Source: Pinibacter aurantiacus (GTDB taxonomy: Bacteria; Bacteroidota; Bacteroidia; Chitinophagales; Chitinophagaceae). Taken from it: 64,000 nucleotides of DNA. Positions 29,738 to 38,629 of this stretch are shown one piece after another. The stretch lies in assembly GCF_019130065.1 (NCBI RefSeq), contig NZ_JAHSPG010000003.1:248001-312000 (forward strand). Direction: 5' to 3'. The notes under the pieces are model-generated. The model was not told the DNA's origin. It saw only the letters and a program-made list of their open reading frames with translations, and did not search any database. The first letter of the stretch is position 1. Every line of letters begins with the position of its first letter. Position numbers and translations under genes: made by a program.

Positions 29738-32005
29738 ATGGCTTTCGATTTAGACCTGATCAAGAAACTTTACGCCGGTTTTGGCGCTAAGGTGGAGACT
29801 GCCCGCAAAGTTGTTGGACGTCCTTTAACGCTTACTGAAAAAATATTGTATGCCCACCTCTGGCAAGGCGCAGCTACCCAGCCTTTTGAAAGGGGGAAAA
29901 GCTATGTTGATTTTGCGCCGGATCGCGTTGCCATGCAGGATGCTACTGCGCAAATGGCGCTTTTGCAGTTTATGCAAGCGGGTCGCGATAAAGTGGCCGT
30001 TCCTTCTACTGTACACTGCGACCACCTGATCGTGGCTAAAGAGAACAGCAAAGTGGACCTCGACAGAGCCGTTCACGAAAGCAGCGAGGTTTACGACTTC
30101 CTTGCTTCAGTTTCTAATAAATATGGCATTGGTTTCTGGAAACCAGGTGCCGGTATCATTCACCAGGTAGTGTTGGAAAACTACGCTTTCCCTGGCGGGA
30201 TGATGATCGGAACGGATAGCCACACTGTAAACGCAGGTGGTTTGGGTATGATCGCGATTGGCGTTGGTGGTGCTGATGCCTGCGACGTTATGGCCGGCCT
30301 TCCATGGGAGTTGAAATTCCCTAAACTGATTGGTGTAAAACTGACAGGTAAATTAAATGGCTGGACCGCCCCTAAAGATGTTATTTTAAAAGTTGCCGGT
30401 ATTCTTACTGTAAAAGGCGGTACCGGTGCTGTTGTTGAATACTTCGGCGAAGGCGCTACAAGCATGAGCTGTACTGGTAAAGGAACTATCTGTAACATGG
30501 GTGCGGAAATTGGGGCTACCACTTCTACATTCGGTTACGACGAGAGCATGAGCCGCTACCTGAAAGCAACGGGCCGCGAAGAGATCGCAACTGCAGCTGA
30601 TGGCATCAAAGAACACCTGACTGCAGATCCTGAAGTATACGCAAATCCAGAAAAATATTTCGACCAGGTTATCGAGATCAACCTGAGCGAATTAGAACCA
30701 CACTTGAACGGACCTTTCACTCCGGATTTAGCTACTCCGATTTCTAAAATGAAAGAAGAAGCTGCTAAAAACGGCTGGCCTACAAAAATCGAAGTAGGTT
30801 TGATCGGTTCTTGTACGAACTCTTCTTACGAAGACATCAGCCGCGCAGTGAGCCTTGCAAAACAGGTAAAAGAAAAAGGTCTTAAAACAAAAGCAGAATT
30901 CACCATTACTCCTGGTAGTGAGCAAGTTCGTTTCACTATCGAAAGAGATGGCTTCCTTGATATTTTCGACCAGATCGGTGCAAAAGTTTTCGCAAATGCT
31001 TGCGGACCTTGCATTGGTATGTGGGACAGGATGGGTGCTGACAAGCAAGAAAAAAATACCATCGTTCACAGTTTCAACAGAAACTTTGCTAAACGTGCAG
31101 ATGGCAACCCTAACACTTACGCATTTGTTGCTTCTCCTGAATTGGTTACAGCATTGGCAATCGCAGGTGACCTTTCTTTCAACCCGCTTACAGATACTTT
31201 AATAAACGAAAAAGGTGAGAAAGTAAAACTGGATGCACCTACAGGTAATGAATTGCCTCCAAAAGGCTTCTCTGTAGACGATCCGGGTTACCAGGCTCCG
31301 GCTGCTGATGGTAGCGGTGTTCAGGTAGCTGTTTCTCCAACCTCTAACCGTTTGCAATTGCTCGATCCATTTGCTCCATGGGAAGGCACTGATCTTAAAG
31401 GTTTGAAACTCCTTATCAAAGCAAAAGGAAAATGTACAACTGACCACATCTCTATGGCTGGTCCATGGTTGAAATTCCGCGGTCACCTTGATAACATTTC
31501 CAACAACATGTTGATCGGTGCGGTTAACTTCTTCAACGAAAAAACTGACCTTGTTAAAAACCAGTTGACTGGTGAATATGGCGCAGTTCCTGCAACTCAA
31601 CGTGCTTACAAAGCAGCAAGCGTTGGTTCAGTAGTAGTAGGTGATGAAAACTACGGTGAAGGTTCTTCACGTGAGCATGCGGCTATGGAGCCTCGTCACT
31701 TAGGTGTTCGTGCGGTATTGGTAAAATCATTTGCCCGCATCCACGAAACCAACCTGAAAAAACAAGGTATGTTGGGCTTGACTTTTGCCGACAAAGCAGA
31801 TTACGATAAAATTCAGGAAGACGATACTATCGATATTAATGGCCTGACTCATTTTGCTCCTGGCAAACCATTGGAACTGGTATTGCACCACAAAGATGGC
31901 AGCAGCGAAATTATTATGGCAAACCACACTTACAACGATCAGCAGATCGAATGGTTCAAAGCCGGTGGCGCGTTGAACATCATTCGCAAGCAGTTCGTGA
32001 AGTAA
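29738..32005 (+). CDS. acnA: aconitate hydratase
   Basis: TCA-cycle enzyme interconverting citrate and isocitrate, cytoplasmic, with a [4Fe-4S] cluster. The 755-residue product is of the mitochondrial-aconitase type: cluster ligands Cys359 ([11 protein letters not shown]), Cys422 and Cys425 (ACGPCIGM), early catalytic region [12 protein letters not shown] (about 159-170) and the C-terminal swivel domain with [18 protein letters not shown]. Length fits that class. The codon use is noticeably more even and GC-balanced than in neighbouring small genes, as expected for a highly expressed enzyme. A terminator lies 54 bases after the stop. Confidence 0.96.
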   Translation: MAFDLDLIKKLYAGFGAKVETARKVVGRPLTLTEKILYAHLWQGAATQPFERGKSYVDFAPDRVAMQDATAQMALLQFMQAGRDKVAVPSTVHCDHLIVAKENSKVDLDRAVHESSEVYDFLASVSNKYGIGFWKPGAGIIHQVVLENYAFPGGMMIGTDSHTVNAGGLGMIAIGVGGADACDVMAGLPWELKFPKLIGVKLTGKLNGWTAPKDVILKVAGILTVKGGTGAVVEYFGEGATSMSCTGKGTICNMGAEIGATTSTFGYDESMSRYLKATGREEIATAADGIKEHLTADPEVYANPEKYFDQVIEINLSELEPHLNGPFTPDLATPISKMKEEAAKNGWPTKIEVGLIGSCTNSSYEDISRAVSLAKQVKEKGLKTKAEFTITPGSEQVRFTIERDGFLDIFDQIGAKVFANACGPCIGMWDRMGADKQEKNTIVHSFNRNFAKRADGNPNTYAFVASPELVTALAIAGDLSFNPLTDTLINEKGEKVKLDAPTGNELPPKGFSVDDPGYQAPAADGSGVQVAVSPTSNRLQLLDPFAPWEGTDLKGLKLLIKAKGKCTTDHISMAGPWLKFRGHLDNISNNMLIGAVNFFNEKTDLVKNQLTGEYGAVPATQRAYKAASVGSVVVGDENYGEGSSREHAAMEPRHLGVRAVLVKSFARIHETNLKKQGMLGLTFADKADYDKIQEDDTIDINGLTHFAPGKPLELVLHHKDGSSEIIMANHTYNDQQIEWFKAGGALNIIRKQFVK

Positions 32006-32011
32006 GTTTTG

Positions 32012-32180
32012 CCTGCCCGACTGATCATTCAGGCGGGAGTTGTGAGTTTTAAGTTATAAGTTGGCAGCGCGAGTTGCCAACTTTTTTATTGCACACGCCC
32101 GCCCGGCTGAAGCCGTTCGGACGGGGATGACGGAGATTGGACGGATGACCACGCCCGCCTGCTGACTTAGTCGGGCAGGG
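32012..32180. repeat. inverted CCTGCCCG repeat around the aconitase terminator region
   Basis: The 26-base arm at 32012-32037 (CCTGCCCGACTGATCATTC...) is mirrored with a few mismatches at 32153-32180. GC content is well above the surroundings. Confidence 0.65.
32059..32088 (+). terminator. intrinsic terminator of aconitase gene
   Basis: AGTTGGCA and TGCCAACT pair around GCGCGAGT, followed by TTTTTATT. Confidence 0.8.
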
Positions 32181-32246
32181 ATTTTTTGTTGATGCTGGTG
32201 CGACGTATCGTTTGTAATAAAATTTGTTACAATGTCAACGACTCGC

Positions 32247-32327
32247 CGCTCCGTTGCGATCGCCGCGTGAAACAAACCAAGTCTTTGCGTCCTTTGTTTT
32301 CTCTTTTGCGCCTTTGCGTGAAATAAG
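32247..32327. repeat. family J segment (TTTGCGCCTTTGCGTGAAA)
   Basis: Contains CGCCGCTCCGTTGCGATCGC followed by TTTGCGTCCTTTG and TTTTGCGCCTTTGCGTG. The same segment appears at 33813-33885 and, inverted, at 42530-42640. Confidence 0.75.
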
Positions 32328-32484
32328 GTGGCCTGCAGCTGAGATTTGACCGAATACAACACACCCTTTCGACTTTTCTATTTACTTTGGCATTTCCTCT
32401 ACCTAAATAGCAACCTGTTTCTCTTGCAGTCATGCCAAAAATTTACCTGTCATTAATCATTTTTTTTGGGTAAATTTTTATTAC

Positions 32485-33756
32485 ATGTTTTTATTTGTTT
32501 ATTCTCTTGAAGAATTAAATCAGCCTGATATACTTGCAGCAGTTTCGTTACTGATACTCTTGATTCTTCTTACAATTATCATTTTAATCGTTCGAAAAGT
32601 AAGAAGAAAAAAAGAGCCGGATAATGTTAAGGAACTCGAATTCGCAGCGCAGCGGAAACAAACAACAATAGAAGAATTGGATGATGCCCAATATTTGCTT
32701 AAAGAAAACGTTAATACGTTCGTTGAGCCTCCATCCAATTTTCAAAATGAAAACTCAATACCAATGAATATGAACCTTGACCTAAATCTGCAAGTTGAAG
32801 CCCTTGAAAAAGAAGCGATTGAAATCAAAGAAAGCCTTTTCCGCATGAAAGGGGCCATTGGAAAAGATGACGAATACAGGGAGCTAAAAGAAAAATGGTA
32901 CGAAAAGGAACGACAATTGCGTGAATTAAGAAATGCGGACAAATCATCTTCTTTTGTAACGAACGGGTTTATTCATCACGAAAAAGAAAATAATACCGAA
33001 ACAGCTGTACACCTTTCAACGGAATACTACGAAACGAGCGACGAATCTCAGGAACATAATGATGCAGAAACCTTGACCATGTATAACGCTCCAATAAGCG
33101 AGCAGCCAAATACAATTTCTGAAAAAGATAAGGAAACAAAAAAATTACACGACAAAATTGCACAACTAGAAGAACTTCCGAGGATATTGAGCGAGAAAAA
33201 CAGACTCTTATTACAGGAACTTGAAACACTAAAAGCAGCGCATCGCCAACTTGAGGAACGGTATGCTCATTTAGAGTCAACTCAAAATAAAAAAGCTGAA
33301 CAGGCACCAACAGGCACCAACTGTGCTCACACCAATGAAACGTCACAGACTCCGGCAGCAACGAACACAGAAATAAAAAATCTACAAGATAAGATCACAG
33401 AATTAGAAAGCCTCACTCCGGTTTTAACTGAAAAAAATCTGCTGATCGAGTTCTTGCAAAATCAATTGGATAAACAGATTAAAAATACCTTCCAGGTTGA
33501 AAAGGAACTTACTCAACTTAAAGCGGAAACACTGCAGGCTAATGAAGCTTTTCAGCAAAGGCAAACTTTAGCGGATCAAATACAGGAGGAACTGCAAAAG
33601 AAAGAGCAATACAATATTCTTATCACGTCGCAGTATGAAAAAGCGGTGCAGGTAACTGAGAAATACAAACAGCAGCTGGATGAAACAATCGAAAAACTAT
33701 CGTCTCTGCAAGCCCACTTGCGTAACACAATAGAACATTCTCGCAACAGTGAGTGA
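32485..33756 (+). CDS. membrane-anchored coiled-coil protein, unknown
   Basis: A 423-residue protein with one N-terminal membrane helix (about 17-38, SLLILLILLTIIILIV) followed by a basic RKVRRKKE stretch, then long coiled-coil segments (about 85-150, 208-270, 298-423) rich in Glu, Lys, Gln and Leu with heptad character. The internal phrase DKIAQLEELPRILSEKNRLL recurs in variant form (DKITELESLTPVLTEKNLLI) about 90 residues later, so part of the coil is an internal duplication. No enzymatic motif. A structural or scaffolding role is inference. Confidence 0.7.
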   Translation: MFLFVYSLEELNQPDILAAVSLLILLILLTIIILIVRKVRRKKEPDNVKELEFAAQRKQTTIEELDDAQYLLKENVNTFVEPPSNFQNENSIPMNMNLDLNLQVEALEKEAIEIKESLFRMKGAIGKDDEYRELKEKWYEKERQLRELRNADKSSSFVTNGFIHHEKENNTETAVHLSTEYYETSDESQEHNDAETLTMYNAPISEQPNTISEKDKETKKLHDKIAQLEELPRILSEKNRLLLQELETLKAAHRQLEERYAHLESTQNKKAEQAPTGTNCAHTNETSQTPAATNTEIKNLQDKITELESLTPVLTEKNLLIEFLQNQLDKQIKNTFQVEKELTQLKAETLQANEAFQQRQTLADQIQEELQKKEQYNILITSQYEKAVQVTEKYKQQLDETIEKLSSLQAHLRNTIEHSRNSE

Positions 33757-33885
33757 GCACGCTGATGACACTGATTTGACGGATTTACACAGATTTTTTT
33801 AGTAACAATACTACCCCGCCGCGTCGCTGCTTCGTTGCTATCGCTGCGTGAGAATTCTTTGCGCCTTTGCGTGAAACAAAGTCAG
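33755..33885. repeat. composite family I + family J module
   Basis: Family I (GCTGATGACACTGATTTG..., 33757-33799) is followed by family J (33813-33885, CGTCGCTGCTTCGTTGC... TTTGCGCCTTTGCGTGAAAC). The family I part starts at the stop codon of the coiled-coil gene. The inverted equivalent is at 42530-42737. Confidence 0.75.
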
Positions 33886-33911
33886 TTGCTACTTTTATAC
33901 AAACAACTGTT

Positions 33912-34268
33912 ATGCTTACAGCCATTCATCCCAAACTGCCAATGCGCAGTAAAACGGCAACAAAAGATTACTACGTGAACAAACTCGGTTTCACTCAACT
34001 TGGCAGTACTGATTATCCCGAATATTTAATGGTTCAAAAAGACAATATTGAAATTCATTTTTTTGAATTCAAAGAACTTGATCCAAAAGAAAATTACGGA
34101 CAGGTTTATATCCGGGTAAATAATATTGAGACGTTGTATCAATCTCTGTTGGACGCAAAAATCGAGATACATCCTAACGGCCCGTTACAAACAAAGCCCT
34201 GGGGACAAAAGGAATTTTCATTGCTTGACCCTGATAATAATTTACTGACTTTTGGAGAAAGTTTATGA
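33912..34268 (+). CDS. VOC-superfamily (glyoxalase/bleomycin-resistance-like) protein
   Basis: A 118-residue single VOC module: the start LTAIHPKLPMRSKTATKDYYVNKLGF, beta strands with EIHFFEFKEL and the closing FSLLDPDNNLLTFGESL. The strand EIHFFE and the late acidic residue in LLTFGE fit the metal-binding positions of the fold. The metal/substrate is unknown. An upstream in-frame ATG (33867) reads family J repeat DNA and is not used. Its last codons recur 740 bases downstream as a remnant. Confidence 0.82.
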   Translation: MLTAIHPKLPMRSKTATKDYYVNKLGFTQLGSTDYPEYLMVQKDNIEIHFFEFKELDPKENYGQVYIRVNNIETLYQSLLDAKIEIHPNGPLQTKPWGQKEFSLLDPDNNLLTFGESL

Positions 34269-34354
34269 GTGAGCAACCTTTCGGAGATAAAAGATGACTA
34301 AAATTTTTCTGAATCTACAATCGCATATTTAAACCCCTAATTTTCGATCCTGAA

Positions 34355-34951
34355 ATGGAAGACACGTTCGGACATAGAAAAATATTTGCCGCAGTTGTAT
34401 TTTGCTTGTCACTCCTTTGGGTTGTGTATTCAATATTTTTTTCAAGCGGAATTACTGCGTTATCAGAGGGCACGTTTGTCACTACGCAGGAACCGGTGTT
34501 CCACAAACCCACTACTAAAGGAACTTTCTATTCAATCGCCTTCCAGTTTATAAAGCCTTTCGGCAAGCAGTATTCTATGGAAGGGAGAGTTTTGAAATAC
34601 ACTGATTACAAAAGTGTGCTCAACGATATCAAAGCCTTTGATACACTACGTATAAAAATCAGCAACGACGAAATTTATCAACTAACTGCTAAAGGGAAAA
34701 ATTACGTAAACCTTGCCGCTGTATTAAAAGAAGAAATGCAAAATTATCGTTTTTTCATTTTTTTCAGAATAATGATCTGCATCGCCATTCTTCCATCCTT
34801 GTTCTTTAAGAAACGCCCAACATTCTGGCACAGCGGATTTGAATTTGAGTTCAGGTTTTCTTATTTATTTCTTGCAATAATGGCCATAGGAATCGGCACA
34901 TACATATATATCAACGGAGATTCTTTTTTGACGGGCTTTCAGCCGGACTAG
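34355..34951 (+). CDS. membrane protein of unknown function
   Basis: A 198-residue protein with an N-terminal membrane helix (about 10-30), a soluble beta-rich middle (40-125) with EGRVLKYTDYKSVLNDIKAF, and two C-terminal membrane helices (about 130-150 and 168-187). It lies between the intact VOC gene and the VOC-gene fragment, so it may have arrived by insertion into a duplicated copy. No family recognised. Confidence 0.55.
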   Translation: MEDTFGHRKIFAAVVFCLSLLWVVYSIFFSSGITALSEGTFVTTQEPVFHKPTTKGTFYSIAFQFIKPFGKQYSMEGRVLKYTDYKSVLNDIKAFDTLRIKISNDEIYQLTAKGKNYVNLAAVLKEEMQNYRFFIFFRIMICIAILPSLFFKKRPTFWHSGFEFEFRFSYLFLAIMAIGIGTYIYINGDSFLTGFQPD

Positions 34952-34974
34952 CCTAATATTTGCTCCAACACGGC

Positions 34975-35011
34975 TCTAAATAATTTATTGACTTTTGGAG
35001 AAAGTGTATAA
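34975..35011 (+). pseudogene. remnant of a second VOC gene copy (3' end only)
   Basis: The bases reading NNLLTFGESV and a stop match the end of the VOC gene at 34233-34268 (NNLLTFGESL), including flanking bases after the stop (TATAAGCGGCAACC against TATGAGTGAGCAACC). No upstream part of the copy remains. Confidence 0.6.
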
Positions 35012-35045
35012 GCGGCAACCCATTGATAGTGCAATCGCGGGGTTG

Positions 35046-35082
35046 CAAGACCTGATAGGTTTTTAAAACCTGTCAGGTCTTG
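35046..35082. terminator. imperfect palindrome, likely bidirectional terminator
   Basis: CAAGACCTGATAGGTTTT and AAAACCTGTCAGGTCTTG pair with one mismatch around TA. It lies between the membrane-protein gene and the convergent XRE gene. The CAAGACCTG/CAGGTCTTG pairing is a frequent intergenic motif in this phylum. Confidence 0.65.
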
Positions 35083-35105
35083 TGCAGCACCAGATGTAAA
35101 TAATA

Positions 35106-35315
35106 TCATTTCGCAGTTGAAACCAACAGCTCCCGAATATCTACTTTCAAATATTTTGAAATAGCATAAAGCGTCTCTATAGAAGGCTGCATTTCATTGG
35201 TACACCAGCGTGAAACTGTTGCTTCTGTCTTGTTTAAATGAAGAGCCAAATCCTTATTGGTTCTGTCATTTTCGATCAGTGCAACCTTAATTCTATTTAG
35301 TTTGAGTTTTGACAA
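35106..35315 (-). CDS. small XRE-type helix-turn-helix regulator
   Basis: A 69-residue DNA-binding protein with the Cro/CI helix-turn-helix: NKDLALHLNKTEATVSRWCTNE (recognition helix TEATVSRW at about 30-37) followed by PSIETLYAISKYLKVDIRELL. It is mostly a bare DNA-binding domain and may repress its own promoter, but no operator could be assigned. It is not next to a toxin-like gene, so a toxin-antitoxin role is not supported. Confidence 0.82.
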   Translation of the reverse strand: MSKLKLNRIKVALIENDRTNKDLALHLNKTEATVSRWCTNEMQPSIETLYAISKYLKVDIRELLVSTAK

Positions 35316-35562
35316 GATGGTGTCTATTTATTAATTCGAATAAATATCGCAAAACCATAGAATCTCAAATTTTCACTATATCGATATATTATTATAGATT
35401 TACAGCAATTTTTATTCCTATTTCAATCTTTATTTATAGTTTTACAAAAATAAAATATTTAATTATTTTTTATTCACAAATCCGATGACGTCAACATTCG
35501 TGATGACAACAATTTAAAATTGAATCAACAGCTTTGCATTTCATCTCAAAACCCTTATCAAA

Positions 35563-35790
35563 ATGGTACAAATAACATCCAAAGGACTCCTTATTGAAAT
35601 CGAAACTATAAACCAGCATGAATACCTGAATCTACTAAGCGGTAGTTTGCTTCAACTTTTGCAAGACAACAATGAGAACTACCACAGGGACTACGATCCA
35701 CGATGGGTGGTCTTTGATTTGCTGCAACATCTATTGCCAACCAATTCACAACTGGAAAAAGGAATTAAAGAAACAAGCGCCGCTCAGTGA
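35563..35790 (+). CDS. small hypothetical protein
   Basis: A 75-residue hydrophilic protein starting VQITSKGLLIEIET, with a central YHRDYDPRWVVFDLL segment. It has ordinary codon use and an upstream AT-rich spacer of about 250 bases shared with the divergent XRE gene. No recognisable family; function unknown. Confidence 0.5.
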   Translation: MVQITSKGLLIEIETINQHEYLNLLSGSLLQLLQDNNENYHRDYDPRWVVFDLLQHLLPTNSQLEKGIKETSAAQ

Positions 35791-35967
35791 GCGGCCGCCT
35801 TTTAACCGGCAGCGCAGCAACCCTTATCAGCCCTCAATTTGTTTGCGTACTAACACTATTGCAAATCTCCGTCCCAAATTTTACTTTCGACGTCGATAAC
35901 TTCATTCAGTTGACAACCTGATCCAGTACCCTCAACCTGTCACAGCCCTTAATCAAATAAGCCGCCG

Positions 35968-36408
35968 ATGAAAAAAATAGCCATCCTAACATTTGCACTC
36001 TTTGTTTCAGTGAATGCTTCTTCCCAAACTAAGACCAACATTGCAAGTGCTGATTCCAGTTCACCGAAAAAGCTGGACTCGCTTCATTTTGCCGTTTTCT
36101 ATTTCTACAGAGCCTTTGTTCCCAAAATGGTCGCGCCTATAAAAAAAGTCCCTATCTATGTAGATGATAGTTTGGTGTATAACTTAAAAGCAAATACACT
36201 TGTTGCGGTGAAAATCTTTAAGGAAGGAAAGCATAACGTTTGTGTGGACAAGGACGGAGAAACAACCATCGTGAGCAAAATAAAATTTGGCAACGAATAT
36301 TTTTATAAATGCGCCATTGTACCGGGCCTGTGGGGTGGCAAACCCACCATCGAAACGGTTACTGTTAAAGTAGGAAAAGAAGAAACAGGTATTCTTAAGG
36401 ATGAGTAA
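35968..36408 (+). CDS. secreted protein, DUF2846/PEGA-like
   Basis: A 146-residue exported protein: signal peptide (1-19, ending ASSQ) and a beta-rich domain with VPIYVDDSLVYNLKANTLVAVKI followed by EGKHNVCVD. A short strand with a bound-value phrase, then KAN/EGKHN, resembles PEGA and DUF2846 proteins, which often sit in the envelope. Family assignment tentative. The DUF1801 gene follows 24 bases downstream, the next secreted protein after that. Confidence 0.6.
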   Translation: MKKIAILTFALFVSVNASSQTKTNIASADSSSPKKLDSLHFAVFYFYRAFVPKMVAPIKKVPIYVDDSLVYNLKANTLVAVKIFKEGKHNVCVDKDGETTIVSKIKFGNEYFYKCAIVPGLWGGKPTIETVTVKVGKEETGILKDE

Positions 36409-36432
36409 ACGTTCACATAAACTACTATTCAA

Positions 36433-36843
36433 ATGAAAGAAAATAAAACGCCCATCAACAAAGACATCGAAGCTTACAACAATGCACTTGCCGAAGAAGA
36501 CAAAGAAATAGGCAACATCCTGTCGCACGAAATAAGCCTTCATTTGCCGGAGGCAGAAAACAAGATCTGGCACCGTCATCCTGTTTGGTTCCTGGAAGGC
36601 AACCCCATCGTGGGATACAGCAAATTAAAAGACTCGGTTCGTTTATTGTTTTGGAGTGGACAATCATTCGATGAAGAAGCTTTGCAAAAAGAAGGAACAT
36701 TTAAAGCTGCCGAAATGCGCTACACCGCAACTAACCAAATAAACAAAAAAGATCTGAAACGTTGGCTCAAAAAAGCAAGAGACATTCAATGGGATTATAA
36801 AAACATTGTGAAGCGAAAGGGCGTTTTGGAGCGTCTAAAATAG
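36433..36843 (+). CDS. DUF1801 (YdhG-like) domain protein
   Basis: A 136-residue cytoplasmic protein with the DUF1801 signature: HEISLHLPEAENKIWHRHPVWFLEGNPIVGYSK, then LLFWSGQSFDEE, and the C-terminal DLKRWLKKARDIQWDY. The fold resembles frataxin; biochemical function is not established. It lies between two secreted-protein genes in the same direction. Confidence 0.8.
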   Translation: MKENKTPINKDIEAYNNALAEEDKEIGNILSHEISLHLPEAENKIWHRHPVWFLEGNPIVGYSKLKDSVRLLFWSGQSFDEEALQKEGTFKAAEMRYTATNQINKKDLKRWLKKARDIQWDYKNIVKRKGVLERLK

Positions 36844-36870
36844 TCATTTAATATTCAATCTTATCCCATT

Positions 36871-37500
36871 ATGAAACTTTTCCTTGCTTACATCATTTTA
36901 TTGTTTCCACTTAAAACTTATTCGCAGGTTATCATTAAAAACACAAGCCTGGTAAAACCGGATACCAACGCACTATTTTATGGACCAGAAAATATGCTTG
37001 CTATTTCGGGCACATCGGAAAAAGTCGCCCTTGTGTCATATAGAGGAAACACAATCATTGCAAAAGGAAGCAATCAATTTTCAGTAACTACGCGAAATCT
37101 AAAAACGGATACGCTTTCTGTATTCTCAAAAAAGAAGCTGTTGCTGAAAAAAGCTTTTTATATCGATACCGTTTTTTCTATTACCGTTCATGTCGGTAAT
37201 ATATTGAATGACACAGCTACTATCACGGAAATACTTGCAAACAAAGGAATAAAAGCCGTCATTAATTGCCTTTACTATAGACCGTATAGAATACCCGGAT
37301 TCTTTGCCACCTTCATTACCTCACCATCAGACACGCTTGCAAAAAATGTTTGGGCCGACGGAAATCTTTTTTCGCCGGAACATCAGTACTATATAAAAAA
37401 ACTGACAAAGAATTCAAAAATCGTTCTTAATGACGTTAGAATTCTTTTTGCAGATTCCAAGGCCCGATCTATTGGACCATATTTCATCTTTATTAAATAA
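36871..37500 (+). CDS. secreted protein resembling the C-terminal region of GldM
   Basis: A 209-residue exported protein (signal 1-18, ending TYSQ). The order of features (NTSLVKPDTNALFYGPENMLAIS; a central KKLLLKKAFYIDTVF segment; then NGNLFSPEHQYYIKKLTKNS-like part and VLNDVRILFADSKARS near the end) recalls the periplasmic C-terminal domains of GldM/PorM from T9SS. There is no N-terminal GldM membrane helix or coiled coil. Function unknown; similarity judged by eye only. Confidence 0.5.
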   Translation: MKLFLAYIILLFPLKTYSQVIIKNTSLVKPDTNALFYGPENMLAISGTSEKVALVSYRGNTIIAKGSNQFSVTTRNLKTDTLSVFSKKKLLLKKAFYIDTVFSITVHVGNILNDTATITEILANKGIKAVINCLYYRPYRIPGFFATFITSPSDTLAKNVWADGNLFSPEHQYYIKKLTKNSKIVLNDVRILFADSKARSIGPYFIFIK

Positions 37501-37507
37501 ACGATTT

Positions 37508-37723
37508 TTACTCAGCTTCTCCTTTTACAAATTCCAAAATATCGCCTGGCTGACAATCCAAAGCCTTGCATATAGCTTCTAAAGTGCTGAAACGAACCGC
37601 TTTTGCTTTCCCTGTTTTTAATATGGAAAGATTAGCCAAGGTGAGGTCTACCTTTTCCGACAGTTCGTTTAGCGACATTTTTCGCTTGGCCATCATTACG
37701 TCTAAGTTCACTACAATAGGCAT
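37508..37723 (-). CDS. XRE-type regulator (YozG-like), partner of DUF2975
   Basis: A 71-residue Cro/CI helix-turn-helix protein: LNELSEKVDLTLANLSILKTGKAKAVRFSTLEAICKALDCQPGDILEF. This subgroup is usually encoded with a DUF2975 membrane protein; here the DUF2975 gene lies 2 bases upstream in the same direction. The pair probably forms a small membrane-linked regulatory unit; whether it is a toxin-antitoxin or a plain autoregulator is not known. Confidence 0.85.
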   Translation of the reverse strand: MPIVVNLDVMMAKRKMSLNELSEKVDLTLANLSILKTGKAKAVRFSTLEAICKALDCQPGDILEFVKGEAE

Positions 37724-37725
37724 AT

Positions 37726-38283
37726 TTATACAGTTAGTTCGTTTTCGGTTTGGATTTCTACTCCCTTCTTAAATATTTGGGCTATAACAAACACTATTCC
37801 GGCCATAAATAAATAGCCTCCTGGTTCAAAGTCCCGCTGCAGGCCCGGCACGTTTTTCATCATGTAGCCTAAATGCGTACTGTAAAACAACGCTACAATT
37901 CCAATGACCAATATGAAATAACTGATCTTTTCCAGCACGTTCGCTATTTCGATCGTAAATGGATTCACCATTTTGATTTTACTCAGCACTTTAATTACCA
38001 GGTAAGCCGTGTATGCTTCCAAAATAAGGATAGCCACCCTCATCAACACGTTAAGCGAGTATTGCGTCATACTGTACTGCCTCAGGCTATACAGGTCCAG
38101 GCCCTGGTAAAGATTTTTCGCAGCGTCTGGATTGATCCAGGTAACGGCAAATGCAACCAGTATTGCTCCGGCTTTGATCATTAATCCAACAAATGCCACC
38201 CAGGCAAGAATATTCATTACAGTTAGAATATTTTCGGTTCTTGTTTTCACAATAATAAATTTAAGGTTAACAATCTTTCTCAA
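37726..38283 (-). CDS. DUF2975 family integral membrane protein
   Basis: A 185-residue protein with four predicted membrane segments (about 24-47, 80-102, 118-138, 152-170) and the family phrase NPFTIEIANVLEKISYFI in the third. It precedes the YozG-like regulator gene by 2 bases, so they are cotranscribed. Function unknown. The start used is the first in-frame ATG at 38283; a shorter start is possible. Confidence 0.8.
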   Translation of the reverse strand: MRKIVNLKFIIVKTRTENILTVMNILAWVAFVGLMIKAGAILVAFAVTWINPDAAKNLYQGLDLYSLRQYSMTQYSLNVLMRVAILILEAYTAYLVIKVLSKIKMVNPFTIEIANVLEKISYFILVIGIVALFYSTHLGYMMKNVPGLQRDFEPGGYLFMAGIVFVIAQIFKKGVEIQTENELTV

Positions 38284-38409
38284 ATATAAATAAATATTTA
38301 TCGAATATCAATAATTTTTTATCTAAAATTAATAACTACAAAAGCTCTATTTAGCGGAAATAGTTATGCATAAAACCTTTATCTTTATAAATAATAAAAA
38401 TGTAAGCAT
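38284..38409. other. AT-rich divergent spacer
   Basis: A 126-base AT-rich spacer that must hold the promoters of the DUF2975 operon and of the small basic protein. No repeat array is present. Confidence 0.5.
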
Positions 38410-38565
38410 ATGGCGTTACCCGTAAACAATAAAGGCAAAGGAAAAGCGGTTGGCAAAAACCAGCCTGCGGCCGGCGGTTCTAAATTCATTGCAAAGCCAA
38501 CTTCAAAAGTATCTGGCGGTGGCGGAAAGAAAATGGTGAAAACAGGCGGTAGCAGAGGAAGCTGA
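38410..38565 (+). CDS. small basic protein (51 residues)
   Basis: ATG 38410 to TGA 38563-38565 encodes 51 residues rich in Lys, Gly, Ala and Ser: MALPVNNKGKGKAVGKN, a middle GGSKFIAKPTSKVS part, and GGGGKKMVKTGGSRGS. It is strongly positively charged with no hydrophobic segment. Good start context, its own terminator at 38591-38625 and a spacer position before the helicase leader suggest a real gene. Possible roles include nucleic-acid or ribosome binding; function unknown. Confidence 0.6.
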   Translation: MALPVNNKGKGKAVGKNQPAAGGSKFIAKPTSKVSGGGGKKMVKTGGSRGS

Positions 38566-38590
38566 TAATACTTTCTTTAATGAATACGCA

Positions 38591-38629
38591 AATGGCTTGA
38601 GTGTTAATTTCTCAGGCCATTTTTATTTG
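38591..38629 (+). terminator. intrinsic terminator after the small basic protein gene
   Basis: AATGGCTTGAG and CTCAGGCCATT pair around TGTTAATTT with one G-T pair, followed by TTTATTTG. Confidence 0.75.

Larger units (their letters stand above)
32006..32484. other. aconitase downstream spacer, repeats only
   Basis: The 479-base spacer has the aconitase terminator, an inverted repeat of CCTGCCCGACT/AGTCGGGCAGG type (32012-32037 and 32153-32180), and a family J segment (32247-32327). I see no gene on either strand. Confidence 0.6.

Noticed and set aside
35106-35315. XRE gene as the antitoxin of a toxin-antitoxin pair
   Set aside because: No RelE/ParE/HipA-like gene is adjacent; the neighbours are a VOC remnant and a hypothetical gene without toxin features.
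37508-38283. DUF2975/XRE pair as a defence system
   Set aside because: This pair is known as a common small regulator/membrane-protein unit; nothing here points to defence.
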